Origin: a virus
Virus record (IMG/VR): IMGVR_UViG_3300021442_000250
Coordinates: 1-64,000 of that record
Strand: one strand, 5' to 3'
DNA: 64,000 nt
The notes below the pieces were generated by a model, which saw nothing but the letters and a program-made list of their open reading frames with translations, was not told the DNA's origin and did no database searches. Positions within the stretch are counted from its first letter, which is position 1; each line of letters begins with the position of its first letter. The translations under genes and the position numbers were made by a program. This document shows positions 26,201-35,299 of the stretch, one piece after another.

Positions 26201-28358
26201 AATTGAAAGAATATTAGATGCATCTACAAAATATTCAATAGAACCTAGAATTACTATTTCTCCTACAGCTGGAAGTAGAAGTAATGTTAGCTATGGTTCA
26301 ACAGGAGAAATGCTATTAGGTGCTTCAGGAAAAATTGGAGCATCGGATATTACAACTGTAATAGGAAATGGTGTAGGTAATAGAACTACTGATGGTACAA
26401 GTTGGCTTGCCGCAGGTGGTATTCCTTCTAAAGATTGGAATAGTATTACTAAAACAAATAATTATTTTATAGCAACCGCGGCTGATGGAACAGTAATTAG
26501 ATCAGCTGATGGACAAAACTGGACAGATATTAGTGCAAATATTCCTTCAGATGTATTAAGAGCATCTGCTTGGGACGTTACTGAAGAAATTTTAATTATA
26601 GCATCTGAAACAGGAATGATATACAGATCAACAGATGAAGGTGCTACATTTAATTCAATTCAAGTTGAACTTTATGATGGTTCAACTCAAGTGTTTACAC
26701 AACTTGCTTGTGGTAATGGATTATTCATAGCCGCAAATGCATCAGGACAAACTTGGGAAAGTATGGGTGGTGGAACAACTTGGACTAAAGCCTCTAATAT
26801 GGGTGACTTTTTAATGGATACTAATTCTGGTTTACAAACAGTTCATAGATATAATTTGAAAAAATTAATGTTTGGTGGTGGTAAATTTATCGCATCAGTA
26901 CAAGATGCACCTGGTGATGAAAGTACAGTTGCTAATAAATTTTTAATATCAAATGCTAACGCGGCACAATCACAAACGTCATCTTCTTATAGTTGGTCAG
27001 AAAGTGATACGCCTCCACACGCAGGACCATATAATGATGTTGCATATTCTCAAGGAGTTTATGTTGCAATAACTGATGGTGGTGACCATGCATATAGTTT
27101 TGATGCATTTTCTTGGAAACAATTAGATTCAGCATTGGCAGGATCTTATAATGGTATAGTAGCTGGAAGAAATTCTACAGGCGGATACTTTATTCCATTA
27201 CGAACTGGTTCTCAGTCTGGTGCAGAAAAAATTCTAAAAGGTGCTACACCTTTAGCTAAAGTAGTTACAAATTCTTCAGCAATTAATAATATACAAATTT
27301 TAGATCCAGGTAGTGGATATTCTTCAGAACCTACAGTTACTATTACTGATAATTTAAACACTGCTGACGCAACATTTAAATCATTTGTACATAATGGAGT
27401 ACTTTCTCAACCAGAATTTACAAACAGAGGTACAGGATTTATAAATGTAACTGCAACTTTAAGTGGTGATGGTTTTGCAGATGAATATCAAACTGGAAGT
27501 TATTTAGAAGTTAAAGAAATGACAGGCAAACCAGGACCAGGAGCAATTTTATATATAGATGGAATTGATGACCAAGTTTATAGAATTACTCAGATTAATA
27601 AAATAACAGGAAGTTCTCCAAACATTGCCGCTCAGTTTAGAGTAACACCTAAAATAAAAGCAAATGAATCACCTGCTAATGATATAGCTATAACAATAAG
27701 AGAAAAATATTCTCAAGTTAGATTAACAGGTCATGATTTCTTAGATGTTGGAACTGGTAATAAATCTACAACTAATTATCCAGGTTTATACACTAGTGGT
27801 TATACACCAGGTTATGAACTTAAACAACGAAATGAAACAGTATCAAATGGAGGTGGAAGAGTATTTTATACTTCTACTGACCAAGATGGAAATTACAGAG
27901 TTGGAGAATTATTTGAAGTAGAACAGGCAACTGGAATAGTAACTCTAAATGCTGATTTATTTGACTTATCAGGTTTAACTGAATTAAGTTTGGGTGGAAT
28001 TGTAATAGGTGGAACTGAAGTTAGAATTGAAGAATTTAGTACTGATGGAACAATGGCGGCTAATAGTGATAGTGTTATTCCAACACAAAGAGCTATTTCT
28101 TTATACATAGGTTCTAAAGTTTCTGGCGGTGGAGCAAATCTTTCAACAAATGAAGTAAGAGCAGGACAAATTAAATTAAGAAATACAGAAATATTTAATG
28201 AAGCATATCCTACAAATGGAAAAGTTGTATTTTCTGGAGCGGTTTCTATAGCGTCTGTAAGTGGTAGTATCGTAGCAACTTCGTACTTTTTAGGGGCAGG
28301 ACCGGCTGAATTTTTAAATGAAGGTGGACCTGAAAGAGACGCATTATATGGTGAATAA
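23205..28358 (+). CDS. giant tail fibre with eight CBM-like repeats, beta-helix and propeller
   Basis: 1717 residues. Eight N-terminal repeats of about 50-55 residues (1-540), pattern FxWKGxWxxxTxYxxDDIVRYG then xVYxCxxxH, resemble chitin/cellulose-binding (CBM5/12-like) modules. Repeat 4 is interrupted by an inserted module (about 229-301). A parallel beta-helix follows (FYVSPYGTDTLTSGKS ... TGVYEEILPITVPAKV ... GTKRPTGGAYVSLDPGSGPG). At about nt 26380-27240 is a BNR/Asp-box-like propeller segment (RSADGQNW, RSTDEGATF, SMGGGTTW, SFDAFSW). The C-terminal domain (YSQVRLTGHDFLDVGTGN ... DQDGNYRVGELFEVEQATG ... STDGTMAANSDSVIPTQRA) is shared with the next gene. Probably a host-recognition fibre; catalysis not shown. 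Confidence 0.72.
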   Translation: MADFKIDRIRFKWKGDWLAGTQYVKDDIVRYGAKVYTCVEVHFADSNFYNDLDNATPRWSQMMDGQSWTGNWQPNKFYKIGEIAKVGATLYKVTQGHLSNADANNGILGDESKWEYFARGEKWTSIWQPSTLYSVGETVVYGGSVWRCVSAHTSSTAVAGLESHQANWIQYHRSDNYRGYWTPNTRYYPDDIARYGGTVYRALSGHTSAPHDSWTGFTSADYSTNSANGAGAILNIFKVDSTFYAKFTNTGTNFSATNTITLVGSKVGGNDGANDLVITISTVDGSGAISTFTVNGTAVAGTNGLEADQAKWQTVIEGIDYIGHWAEGTKYNKGSLVSWSPGIWKVTTDHWSTTPHMNETNFSLWVPGAEYEGSWDSNTYYQKGDVVQFGGYSYSALLSNTNIQPGVTDSTNTWELLAAGYNHRGEWDSTASYKTGDIVRAGGNLFIAVQVNTNQDPITTFVYDPGSDAPDPWQLLVTGKAFKGPWKESDTNGAITYYVGDVVTEKADLYACIETHVATSSDAKPTLDEESDEVGPLWIRLAQGATGNILEIDGDLKSHSGSDATRIAIGTFGQLFKVNDANDYGIWGDHDVVAKVFYVSPYGTDTLTSGKSVAGPFRTIKYACDFVQQDLANRTPATIIVKTGVYEEILPITVPAKVHIWGDFTRRGANVRPKTGYEGTDMWRLRDATGLANITMQGLTGSLGSENQYGTKRPTGGAYVSLDPGSGPGDGTVWITSKSPYIKNCSIFGTGCTGLKVDGDLHNGGYKSFVANDCTHFIENGVAAWVNGDARVEFVSVFAYWAHIGYLATAGGKFRATNGNCSYGDFGAVAEGLLASESPLTGKVNNQSQEAHIDKVYNDENEIFAFAFDHAGQNYTSASITISGSGEGAAGAIRWPQIRNGAVNKIRVTGNNDSTTPGGTNYTEVLGNAQIGTSKEITLAPQYAGTTNNTVGQRIYIWEGAGRGQYGYISGYNSTTKVATVKKEFDDTDGWQHFMGGYPIERILDASTKYSIEPRITISPTAGSRSNVSYGSTGEMLLGASGKIGASDITTVIGNGVGNRTTDGTSWLAAGGIPSKDWNSITKTNNYFIATAADGTVIRSADGQNWTDISANIPSDVLRASAWDVTEEILIIASETGMIYRSTDEGATFNSIQVELYDGSTQVFTQLACGNGLFIAANASGQTWESMGGGTTWTKASNMGDFLMDTNSGLQTVHRYNLKKLMFGGGKFIASVQDAPGDESTVANKFLISNANAAQSQTSSSYSWSESDTPPHAGPYNDVAYSQGVYVAITDGGDHAYSFDAFSWKQLDSALAGSYNGIVAGRNSTGGYFIPLRTGSQSGAEKILKGATPLAKVVTNSSAINNIQILDPGSGYSSEPTVTITDNLNTADATFKSFVHNGVLSQPEFTNRGTGFINVTATLSGDGFADEYQTGSYLEVKEMTGKPGPGAILYIDGIDDQVYRITQINKITGSSPNIAAQFRVTPKIKANESPANDIAITIREKYSQVRLTGHDFLDVGTGNKSTTNYPGLYTSGYTPGYELKQRNETVSNGGGRVFYTSTDQDGNYRVGELFEVEQATGIVTLNADLFDLSGLTELSLGGIVIGGTEVRIEEFSTDGTMAANSDSVIPTQRAISLYIGSKVSGGGANLSTNEVRAGQIKLRNTEIFNEAYPTNGKVVFSGAVSIASVSGSIVATSYFLGAGPAEFLNEGGPERDALYGE

Positions 28359-28373
28359 GGATTTAATAGTAAT

Positions 28374-28381
28374 GATAAATA
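28374..28381 (+). promoter_or_regulatory. late promoter-like octamer GATAAATA
   Basis: 26 bases before the ATG at 28407; AAAGGA lies between. Confidence 0.65.
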
Positions 28382-28406
28382 AAAGATATAAAAGGATTTA
28401 ACAAAA

Positions 28407-31400
28407 ATGGCTGAGTTTAAACTAGGTAGAATTAAGTTTGTTTGGAAAGGTTCCTGGGCAACTACTACAACTTATTATGTTGATGACGTAATAAGATATG
28501 GTGGTAGAACTTACAATTGCGTAACTAATCACACATCTGGTACATTTCAAACTGATTTAGGTGCTGTAAAATGGCAACTAATGTCAGATGGTATAGAGTG
28601 GAAAAGTGAGTGGGTTGCAAATACAACTTATAAACCAAATGATGTAGTAAAATACGGTGGTTACATTTATCTTGCTAACACTGGACATACCTCAGCGGCA
28701 ACAGAAGCTTTAGGATTAGAAGCTGATCAATCTAAATGGGATTTATTCATAGAAGGTTTTGATTGGAAATCTGATTGGACAATTTCTACAAGATATAAGA
28801 AAAACGATTTAGTAAAATATGGTGGTTCAGTTTATCTTTGTATAACAGAACACACATCAGATAACACAACAGCAGTTGGTCTAGAAGGTCAACAAGCTAA
28901 ATGGGAAATTTTTGGAAAAGGTTTTGTTTGGTCAGGCGACTGGGCAATCAATTCTAGATATAAAGTTAATGACACCGTTAGATATGGTGGACAAATTTAC
29001 GTTGCTATAACTGGACATACTTCAGCGGCAACTGAAGCAGATGGTTTAGAAGCCAACCAAGGACAATGGCAAGCCTTACACAAAGGAATTGAATTCAAAG
29101 GTGACCATGCAACAGCAACAAGATATAAAGTAAATGATGTTGTAAAATATGGTGCAAACATTTGGATTTGTATAACACAACATACATCATCAGGAATTTT
29201 ATCAGCCGACGAAGCAAAATGGAATGTTTTAATTCCAGGTATTGAATTTGAAGATACTTGGAGCAACTCTACAAATTATCAACCAGGTGACTTTGTTACT
29301 TACGGTGGATATAGTTATGTTGCAGATAGAAATAATATTAATAAACTTCCACCTGATGAATCAGACGACTGGACTTTATTCGTAACAGGATTTAATTTAA
29401 GAGGTGACTATAATGGCGCAACTGCATACAAACAAGGTGACGTTGTTAGAGTTGGCGGTTTCACTTACCTTGCAATTGCAGATACTACAGGTAATAGACC
29501 ACCTAATGTAACTAAATGGGACAAACTTAACGAAGGTTTATATTGGAAAGGTGCTTGGACAAATGCAACTGACTATGACAAAGGAGATATAGTAAGAGGT
29601 ACAACAAACACTACTACAAGTTATCTTTGTATAACAGAAAACACATCAAATAATGTTGGTCCATCAACAATTAATCAACCAGACTATCCACCAGGAGCAG
29701 GTGTTGATACTAGTGCATGGCAATTATTGTCAGGTGGAGCAGAAACTACTGTATTATCTACAAAAGGTGACATTTTAATTTATGGTCAATCAGGTCCAGC
29801 AAGATTACCAATTGGTAAAGCAGGACAAACTTTAGTTGTAAACTCAGCAGGTGACTTACCTGAATGGGGATACTTTGGTTCAATCGATCAAGTTTATTAT
29901 GTAGGACCTGCTGGACAAGACAAACCTTCTCCAGATGCAGGAACAACTCTTGATAAACCTTGGAAATCTTTAAGATATGCTTTACATGGCATTGAACAAG
30001 GACCAAGAAATCCTCAAGGAACTTATTTGTTAGAAAGAAACAAAGCATTCATTCAAGAAGAAACTTTAGCTTGGATTAATGCACAAATTTCAGGAAATAC
30101 TTCACCATTTACAAATGCTTACACATACGACGCTGTTAAATGTAGAAGAGATGCAGGATTTATGTTAGATGCACTTTTATATGATTTAAGACATGGTGGA
30201 AATGAAAAATCAAGATATGCAACAATTAAAATTTCAACTCAAACTGAATTTGCAAATCATAAAGATGAATTAACAGCTTATCTTAATAGATTAGTTTATA
30301 TTTCACAACAAGTTGTAGCCAATAATGCAGGCTACTCTGCTTTACAAGCCACAGTTCCTCATTATATTAATAATGATTATGTATCTGAAGCGGCTGTATC
30401 AGGTGAAATTGCAAGTTATGTAAAAATTGCAACAGATTGTCTTGCGGCAGGAAATATAGCAGGAGTACCTGCAGAAGAAGTTCCACAAACTACATTGTTT
30501 GCTAAAAGCGGAACATATGAAGAAGTATTACCTCTTTCAGTTAAAAAAGGATTAGCAATTGTAGGAGATGAATTAAGATCAACAATTGTTAAACCAGCAG
30601 GTCAAGTTACAGGTTCAAGCGATACAGTATTCACTTTAGCAGGTATTGGAAGAATGCAGGCTATTATATCTGATATAGTTACAAATGCTTCTGTAACACC
30701 AACACCAGTAGGCGGAGTTATATCTTTTACAACACCAGCACCAGATTTAGGTTTTGTTAACGGAACTTATACTAACGTTGCATTAACAGGTGGTAGTGGT
30801 TCTGGATGTACAATGGATGTAACTGTATTATCATACACAATTACATCTCTTACTATTAATAATCCAGGACAAAATTATGCAATTAATGATAACTTAACAA
30901 TTCCAGCGGCAACAATTGGTGCAGATGGTATAACAGTAGTTGGTAGTATTACAACAGGAAATAATTTAACACAAAATACATCCAACCCAGCAGGTTCAGG
31001 TGCGGCAGGAACAGCGGCGGCGGCAATTGCACAAAATATTTACGATCATATAGATTTCAAAGTTAATGCAAATGGAGCCGATCCAACATTAACAGGTACA
31101 AATACTGCTCAAGCAGATGCAGGTTATTCAGATGCAAGATTAAGATTATTAGCAAATATGGATTTTGTTGCATTAGAAGTTGCAGAATTTGTACAAAGAG
31201 CAAATCCATCTCATAGTAACTTTAAAACTAAATGTTTGGCAGATGTTAAAATTTATCTTCAAGCAATTATGGATGACTTACAATATACTGGAAATTACAA
31301 ATCATTAAAAGCATCAGATGCCTATATTAATTCTAGACTTTCTACTGGTTCAAGTGCAAGTGATATGTTCTATTGCAGAAATGCAACTGGAATTAGAAAT

Positions 31401-34400
31401 ATGACAGTTCAAGGTTTAATAGGAACATTAGGAACAGATCAATATAGCACATCAGCGGCAACATATACACCTGCAACAGGAGAAATGGTATTAACTATAG
31501 GAAGCCATAGTATTCCTGTAGGGGAATCTGTTATGATTGCATCAAATAGTTTAACATTTACTTGTGCTGAAGATAGTCATGCTACTCAACATAGCTATCC
31601 AAGATCATCTGATCCTTATTACAATAAAGCAATTTTAATTACGGCTGTAGCCGCAACAACAATTACAGTAAACGTTGGTATATCAAGTAATACAACAGCA
31701 CATACTTTTGTAAATGCTACTGAGGAAAATGTAACATTAGCTTCTGCAAATGAATTTGGTACAAAAAGACCAACAGGTGGTTCTTTTGTATCATTAGATC
31801 CAGGCTGGGGACCAACACACGAAGAAGTATGGATTACTTCTAAATCACCTTATATTCAAAACGTAACAACATTCGGAACAGGATGTACTGGATTAAAAGT
31901 AGACGGTGCATTACACGATGGTGGTTTTGATTCTGTTGTTGCAAATGACTTTACGCAATTATGCGATGATGGTATAGGTGCATGGATTACAAATTTAGGT
32001 AGAGTAGAACTTGTATCAGTATTTTCTTATTACGCACACATTGGTTATCTATCAGAAAATGGTGGAAAACTTCGTGCTACAAACGGTAACTCATCTTATG
32101 GAGATTTTGGTTGCGTGGCAGAAGGAGTTGATTCAGCAGAAACTCCTACAACAGCAACAATTGATAACCATAGTGAAGATGCAGATGTTGCCAATGTAAT
32201 GACAGACGGTCAAGGAATATTAGCATTTGAATATAAAAATGCTGGAAGACAATATTCTAGTGCTACACTTTCTATATCAGGAGATGGTTATGGAATTACA
32301 GGAGAAACTCCAACTTATAATACTGGTGGTGTTTATAAAATTAGATTATTAGAAACTAATACAGTAACAAGTAACCTTGGTGGTGCGACATATATGTCTG
32401 CTACTAACAATGGACAAACAGGTTCAGCTACACAAATTACAATAGCTAACGCAGATAGTAATGCCAGTGGTGCATACACAGGTATGGCAATTTGGATTAC
32501 AAAAGGTAAAGGAGTTGGTCAATACGCATATATTGATGCTTATGATTCTGCAAGTAAAGTCGCAACTGTTAAAAAATATTCAGATGGTTTAGCAGGTTGG
32601 GAAAGACTTGGCGGATTATCAGTTGAAACTCTTTTAGATGCTACAACAGAATATACTATAGAACCTAGAGTAGTTATTGGTGCTCCACAAAACGATGGAA
32701 GTACAACAGTTAGACAAGCAGTTGCAAGAGCAATTGTAACTTCTGAAAAGATTTCTTCAATAAGAATTATAGATTGTGGTGCAAGTTATACTTCAGCACC
32801 AACAGTAACATTTACTGATCCTAATAATACTATAGATGCTCCAGTACAATCATTCATAGATGATGGTGTATTAGGTCAACCTACTTTCTCTGCATATGGA
32901 ACAGCTTATGATACTGCAAGTGTAACAATTACAGAATCACCTACAGGTAAAAACATAACAGGTATTACACAAGGAACTGTTGCTGTTGTTACATCAGCAG
33001 GACACAATTTAGTTTCAGGAACTAAAGTAACGTTTACAGGTGTTGTTGGAATGACAGAATTAAACACTGGTGTATGGTATTACATTAAAACATTAACAGT
33101 AGACACATTTGGAGTTTACACTAATGATGATTTAACTGCTGGATTAAACACTACAAACTTTACAGCATATAGTTCAGGTGGAGTTGCAACACCACAAGGT
33201 GGATTTAGAGATGAATTCCAAACAGGAAGATATATTCAAGTAGAAGGTATGTCAGATGTTCCACAAACAGGATCAAATGTAGAATTTGATGGAATTTCAA
33301 CTACAACATATCCTTATGCATATACACTTTTAACTGCAAACAAAGAATACATGAAAGATGAAGTAATAGCATGGTTTAATACAACTTATCCAGGAATACA
33401 CAACGCCGCTCAAAATACTAAATGCGAAAGAGATGTTGGATATGAAATTGATGCAATGGCATTCGATATAAAATATGGTGGTAATACAGAAACTATAAGA
33501 ATTGCTAAAGCATACTGGCAAGGTGTTACTTCTCAATTAGCGGCAGGCGAACAAGTATACGCAGTTGCAGTTAATAATAAATTAAAAGAAATGATTAATG
33601 ATTACATTATGGATAATGTAGCCTGGTCAACAACACAAAGTCCAGTCGTTACATCACAAACAACTAATTCTAATAATGGTGAGTTAGGTGTAAAAGACAA
33701 ATTTACAAATTTAACTAAAACTTTAAATGATGTAATTGAAAATGGTTTAACTTCTGTACCAACTACACAAGGATTAAACAATCCTTACTTTAAATTAGTA
33801 AGTGTACAAAAATTACGAGGTACTCAAGCACCATATTCAGCATTATTACAAATTAGTCCACAGATGTCAACAGCTCAAGCTCTAGCACATGGTACTGGGA
33901 TAACAGTTAAACTTAGATATTCTCAAGTTAGATTAACAGGACATGACTTCTTAGATGTAGGAACTGGTAATCAAGCATTGACAAATTATCCTGGAACGCC
34001 AAACAGAACTAACGATCAAGAAAGAGAAAGTGTTGAAAGAGGTGGTGGTAGAGTATTCTTTACTGCAACTGATCAAGACGGTAACTTTAGAGTTGGTGAC
34101 TTGTTCTCAGTACAACAGGCGACTGGTATTGCATCATTAAATGCAGATGCATTTAACATTTCAGGATTACAAGAACTTCAGTTAGGAGATTTAACATTAG
34201 GTGGAACTTCTGCCTCTGTTAACGAATTCTCTACTGACGGTACATTTGCGGCAAATAGTGACAAAATTGTACCAACACAAAGAGCGATAAGAACATATGT
34301 TTCTTCACAAATTGGTGGCGGAGCAAGTGCAATTAACGTAAATACTATTACTGCTGGTCAAATTGTGATCACAGCTAATACTATAAATACAACAACAGGT

Positions 34401-34487
34401 GCAAGTATTCAAATAAATAGTGGTGTGCAATTCAAGAAAGGTGTTGCAGGAGCACCACTGGCAATGAATTACTTGATACATAGTTAA
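28407..34487 (+). CDS. giant tail fibre, paralogue of the 23205 fibre with inserted modules
   Basis: 2026 residues. Same plan as the preceding gene: eight CBM-like repeats (about 1-445), beta-helix (VYYVGPAGQDKPSPDAG ... SGTYEEVLPLSVKKGL ... GTKRPTGGSFVSLDPGWGP), then the shared C-terminal domain (YSQVRLTGHDFLDVGTGN ... DQDGNFRVGDLFSVQQATG). It is longer because of in-frame additions: helical modules (NKAFIQEETLAWINAQ ... CRRDAGFMLDALLYDLRHGG and NKEYMKDEVIAWFN ... CERDVGYEIDAMAFDIKYGG), a mixed module near nt 30660-31340, and one YTP repeat at 31443-31752. It lacks the propeller of its neighbour. Binding of host surface glycans is inferred from the repeats. Confidence 0.72.
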   Translation: MAEFKLGRIKFVWKGSWATTTTYYVDDVIRYGGRTYNCVTNHTSGTFQTDLGAVKWQLMSDGIEWKSEWVANTTYKPNDVVKYGGYIYLANTGHTSAATEALGLEADQSKWDLFIEGFDWKSDWTISTRYKKNDLVKYGGSVYLCITEHTSDNTTAVGLEGQQAKWEIFGKGFVWSGDWAINSRYKVNDTVRYGGQIYVAITGHTSAATEADGLEANQGQWQALHKGIEFKGDHATATRYKVNDVVKYGANIWICITQHTSSGILSADEAKWNVLIPGIEFEDTWSNSTNYQPGDFVTYGGYSYVADRNNINKLPPDESDDWTLFVTGFNLRGDYNGATAYKQGDVVRVGGFTYLAIADTTGNRPPNVTKWDKLNEGLYWKGAWTNATDYDKGDIVRGTTNTTTSYLCITENTSNNVGPSTINQPDYPPGAGVDTSAWQLLSGGAETTVLSTKGDILIYGQSGPARLPIGKAGQTLVVNSAGDLPEWGYFGSIDQVYYVGPAGQDKPSPDAGTTLDKPWKSLRYALHGIEQGPRNPQGTYLLERNKAFIQEETLAWINAQISGNTSPFTNAYTYDAVKCRRDAGFMLDALLYDLRHGGNEKSRYATIKISTQTEFANHKDELTAYLNRLVYISQQVVANNAGYSALQATVPHYINNDYVSEAAVSGEIASYVKIATDCLAAGNIAGVPAEEVPQTTLFAKSGTYEEVLPLSVKKGLAIVGDELRSTIVKPAGQVTGSSDTVFTLAGIGRMQAIISDIVTNASVTPTPVGGVISFTTPAPDLGFVNGTYTNVALTGGSGSGCTMDVTVLSYTITSLTINNPGQNYAINDNLTIPAATIGADGITVVGSITTGNNLTQNTSNPAGSGAAGTAAAAIAQNIYDHIDFKVNANGADPTLTGTNTAQADAGYSDARLRLLANMDFVALEVAEFVQRANPSHSNFKTKCLADVKIYLQAIMDDLQYTGNYKSLKASDAYINSRLSTGSSASDMFYCRNATGIRNMTVQGLIGTLGTDQYSTSAATYTPATGEMVLTIGSHSIPVGESVMIASNSLTFTCAEDSHATQHSYPRSSDPYYNKAILITAVAATTITVNVGISSNTTAHTFVNATEENVTLASANEFGTKRPTGGSFVSLDPGWGPTHEEVWITSKSPYIQNVTTFGTGCTGLKVDGALHDGGFDSVVANDFTQLCDDGIGAWITNLGRVELVSVFSYYAHIGYLSENGGKLRATNGNSSYGDFGCVAEGVDSAETPTTATIDNHSEDADVANVMTDGQGILAFEYKNAGRQYSSATLSISGDGYGITGETPTYNTGGVYKIRLLETNTVTSNLGGATYMSATNNGQTGSATQITIANADSNASGAYTGMAIWITKGKGVGQYAYIDAYDSASKVATVKKYSDGLAGWERLGGLSVETLLDATTEYTIEPRVVIGAPQNDGSTTVRQAVARAIVTSEKISSIRIIDCGASYTSAPTVTFTDPNNTIDAPVQSFIDDGVLGQPTFSAYGTAYDTASVTITESPTGKNITGITQGTVAVVTSAGHNLVSGTKVTFTGVVGMTELNTGVWYYIKTLTVDTFGVYTNDDLTAGLNTTNFTAYSSGGVATPQGGFRDEFQTGRYIQVEGMSDVPQTGSNVEFDGISTTTYPYAYTLLTANKEYMKDEVIAWFNTTYPGIHNAAQNTKCERDVGYEIDAMAFDIKYGGNTETIRIAKAYWQGVTSQLAAGEQVYAVAVNNKLKEMINDYIMDNVAWSTTQSPVVTSQTTNSNNGELGVKDKFTNLTKTLNDVIENGLTSVPTTQGLNNPYFKLVSVQKLRGTQAPYSALLQISPQMSTAQALAHGTGITVKLRYSQVRLTGHDFLDVGTGNQALTNYPGTPNRTNDQERESVERGGGRVFFTATDQDGNFRVGDLFSVQQATGIASLNADAFNISGLQELQLGDLTLGGTSASVNEFSTDGTFAANSDKIVPTQRAIRTYVSSQIGGGASAINVNTITAGQIVITANTINTTTGASIQINSGVQFKKGVAGAPLAMNYLIHS
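31443..31752 (+). repeat. YTP/TFTC domain repeat inserted in beta-helix
   Basis: One copy of the repeat described at 20977-22422. In the paralogous fibre (23205) the flanks GSLG-xxQ and YGTKRPTGG are contiguous; here GTLGTDQ and EFGTKRPTGG are separated by this copy, so it is an insertion. Confidence 0.85.
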
Positions 34488-34523
34488 TAATATAAAAAAG
34501 TAAAAAAAAAGGAGATAAAACAC

Positions 34524-34841
34524 ATGGCTTCAGGAAGATTAGGTAAAGCAGACTTGGTAGCCAGTACCGATACCGTAGTTTACACGGTCCCTGCGGCGAC
34601 TTTTACCGTAGCTACTGTGTCTATCTGCAACAGAGGTAACCAAGTAGTCACTATCAAAATGGCAGTGGCAGATGCGGCAACTCCAGACGCTTCAGAATAC
34701 GTTGAACATAACGTTGAAATTCTGTCAGCAGGAGTTTTAGAACGTTCAGGTTTAGTGATGTCAGCTGGTCAAAAACTAGTTGTATGGTCATCAGGGGCTA
34801 ACGTAGCCGCGGTTGCAATGGGTATTGAAACTGGAATATAG
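34524..34841 (+). CDS. small beta-sandwich virion protein (family A, copy 3)
   Basis: 105 residues, beta-rich, no Cys except one in ATVSICNRGN. Order of features as in the 11623 and 19420 proteins: VVYTVPAATFTVATVSICN, a mid-chain VEHNVEILSAG, SAGQKLVVWSS, and a hydrophobic end. Strong purine-rich ribosome site AAAAAGGAGATAAA upstream. Codon usage is less AT-rich than in the giant fibre upstream, which together with the strong site suggests a highly expressed structural protein. Confidence 0.55.
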   Translation: MASGRLGKADLVASTDTVVYTVPAATFTVATVSICNRGNQVVTIKMAVADAATPDASEYVEHNVEILSAGVLERSGLVMSAGQKLVVWSSGANVAAVAMGIETGI

Positions 34842-34867
34842 ACTAAAACGAAAAACAGTCTAAAATG

Positions 34868-34875
34868 CATAAATA
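34868..34875 (+). promoter_or_regulatory. late promoter-like octamer CATAAATA
   Basis: 29 bases before the ATG at 34904. A small TAGACT/AGTCTA hairpin (34839-34862) lies just upstream and overlaps the previous stop. Confidence 0.65.
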
Positions 34876-34903
34876 ATTAAAATAAGGAAAAAAGGACAAA
34901 AAA

Positions 34904-35236
34904 ATGGGAAGATATATTTCAACAACTGGAACTGCTGGAGTAGTAACAAAAGAAGTTTCTACTACTTACAGTGCCGCTGTTAATGATAGAATTCTTGCTG
35001 ATTCTACTGGTGGAGCATTTACAATTACTCTACCATTAAGTACAGGTTTGTTAGTCAATGATACAATACAACTTATTGACGCAACATCTCAAGCAGGAAC
35101 TAATAACATAACAGTTGGAAGAAATGGTGCTCTTATCCAAGGTTCAGCAGAAGATTTAACTGTCGATTTAGCAGGTGCTATCATGACATTAATCTATACT
35201 GGTGCGACTTATGGATGGATAGTAGGTGCTGTATAA
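34904..35236 (+). CDS. small fibre-type beta protein
   Basis: 110 residues. Sequence type (DSTGGAFTITLPLSTGLLVN, IQLIDATSQAGTNNITVGRN, then a terminal LIYTGATYGWIVGAV) matches the short beta-prism or knob segments common in phage tail fibres, in which GG(A/T)FTITLP is a recurring strand motif. No signal or membrane segment. Own late promoter. The 63 bases after it hold only an AT hairpin and the ribosome site of the Cys-rich gene that follows. Confidence 0.6.
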   Translation: MGRYISTTGTAGVVTKEVSTTYSAAVNDRILADSTGGAFTITLPLSTGLLVNDTIQLIDATSQAGTNNITVGRNGALIQGSAEDLTVDLAGAIMTLIYTGATYGWIVGAV

Positions 35237-35299
35237 TATTTTTATTATATAACACTTAACCATTAAAATTTTGTAAGGAGTTTTTAAAAAGGTAAAGGT

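Noticed and set aside
23205-34487. Enzymatic depolymerase activity for the beta-helix fibres
   Set aside because: The beta-helix and propeller are clear, but no pair of acidic catalytic residues can be assigned from sequence, so only binding is proposed.
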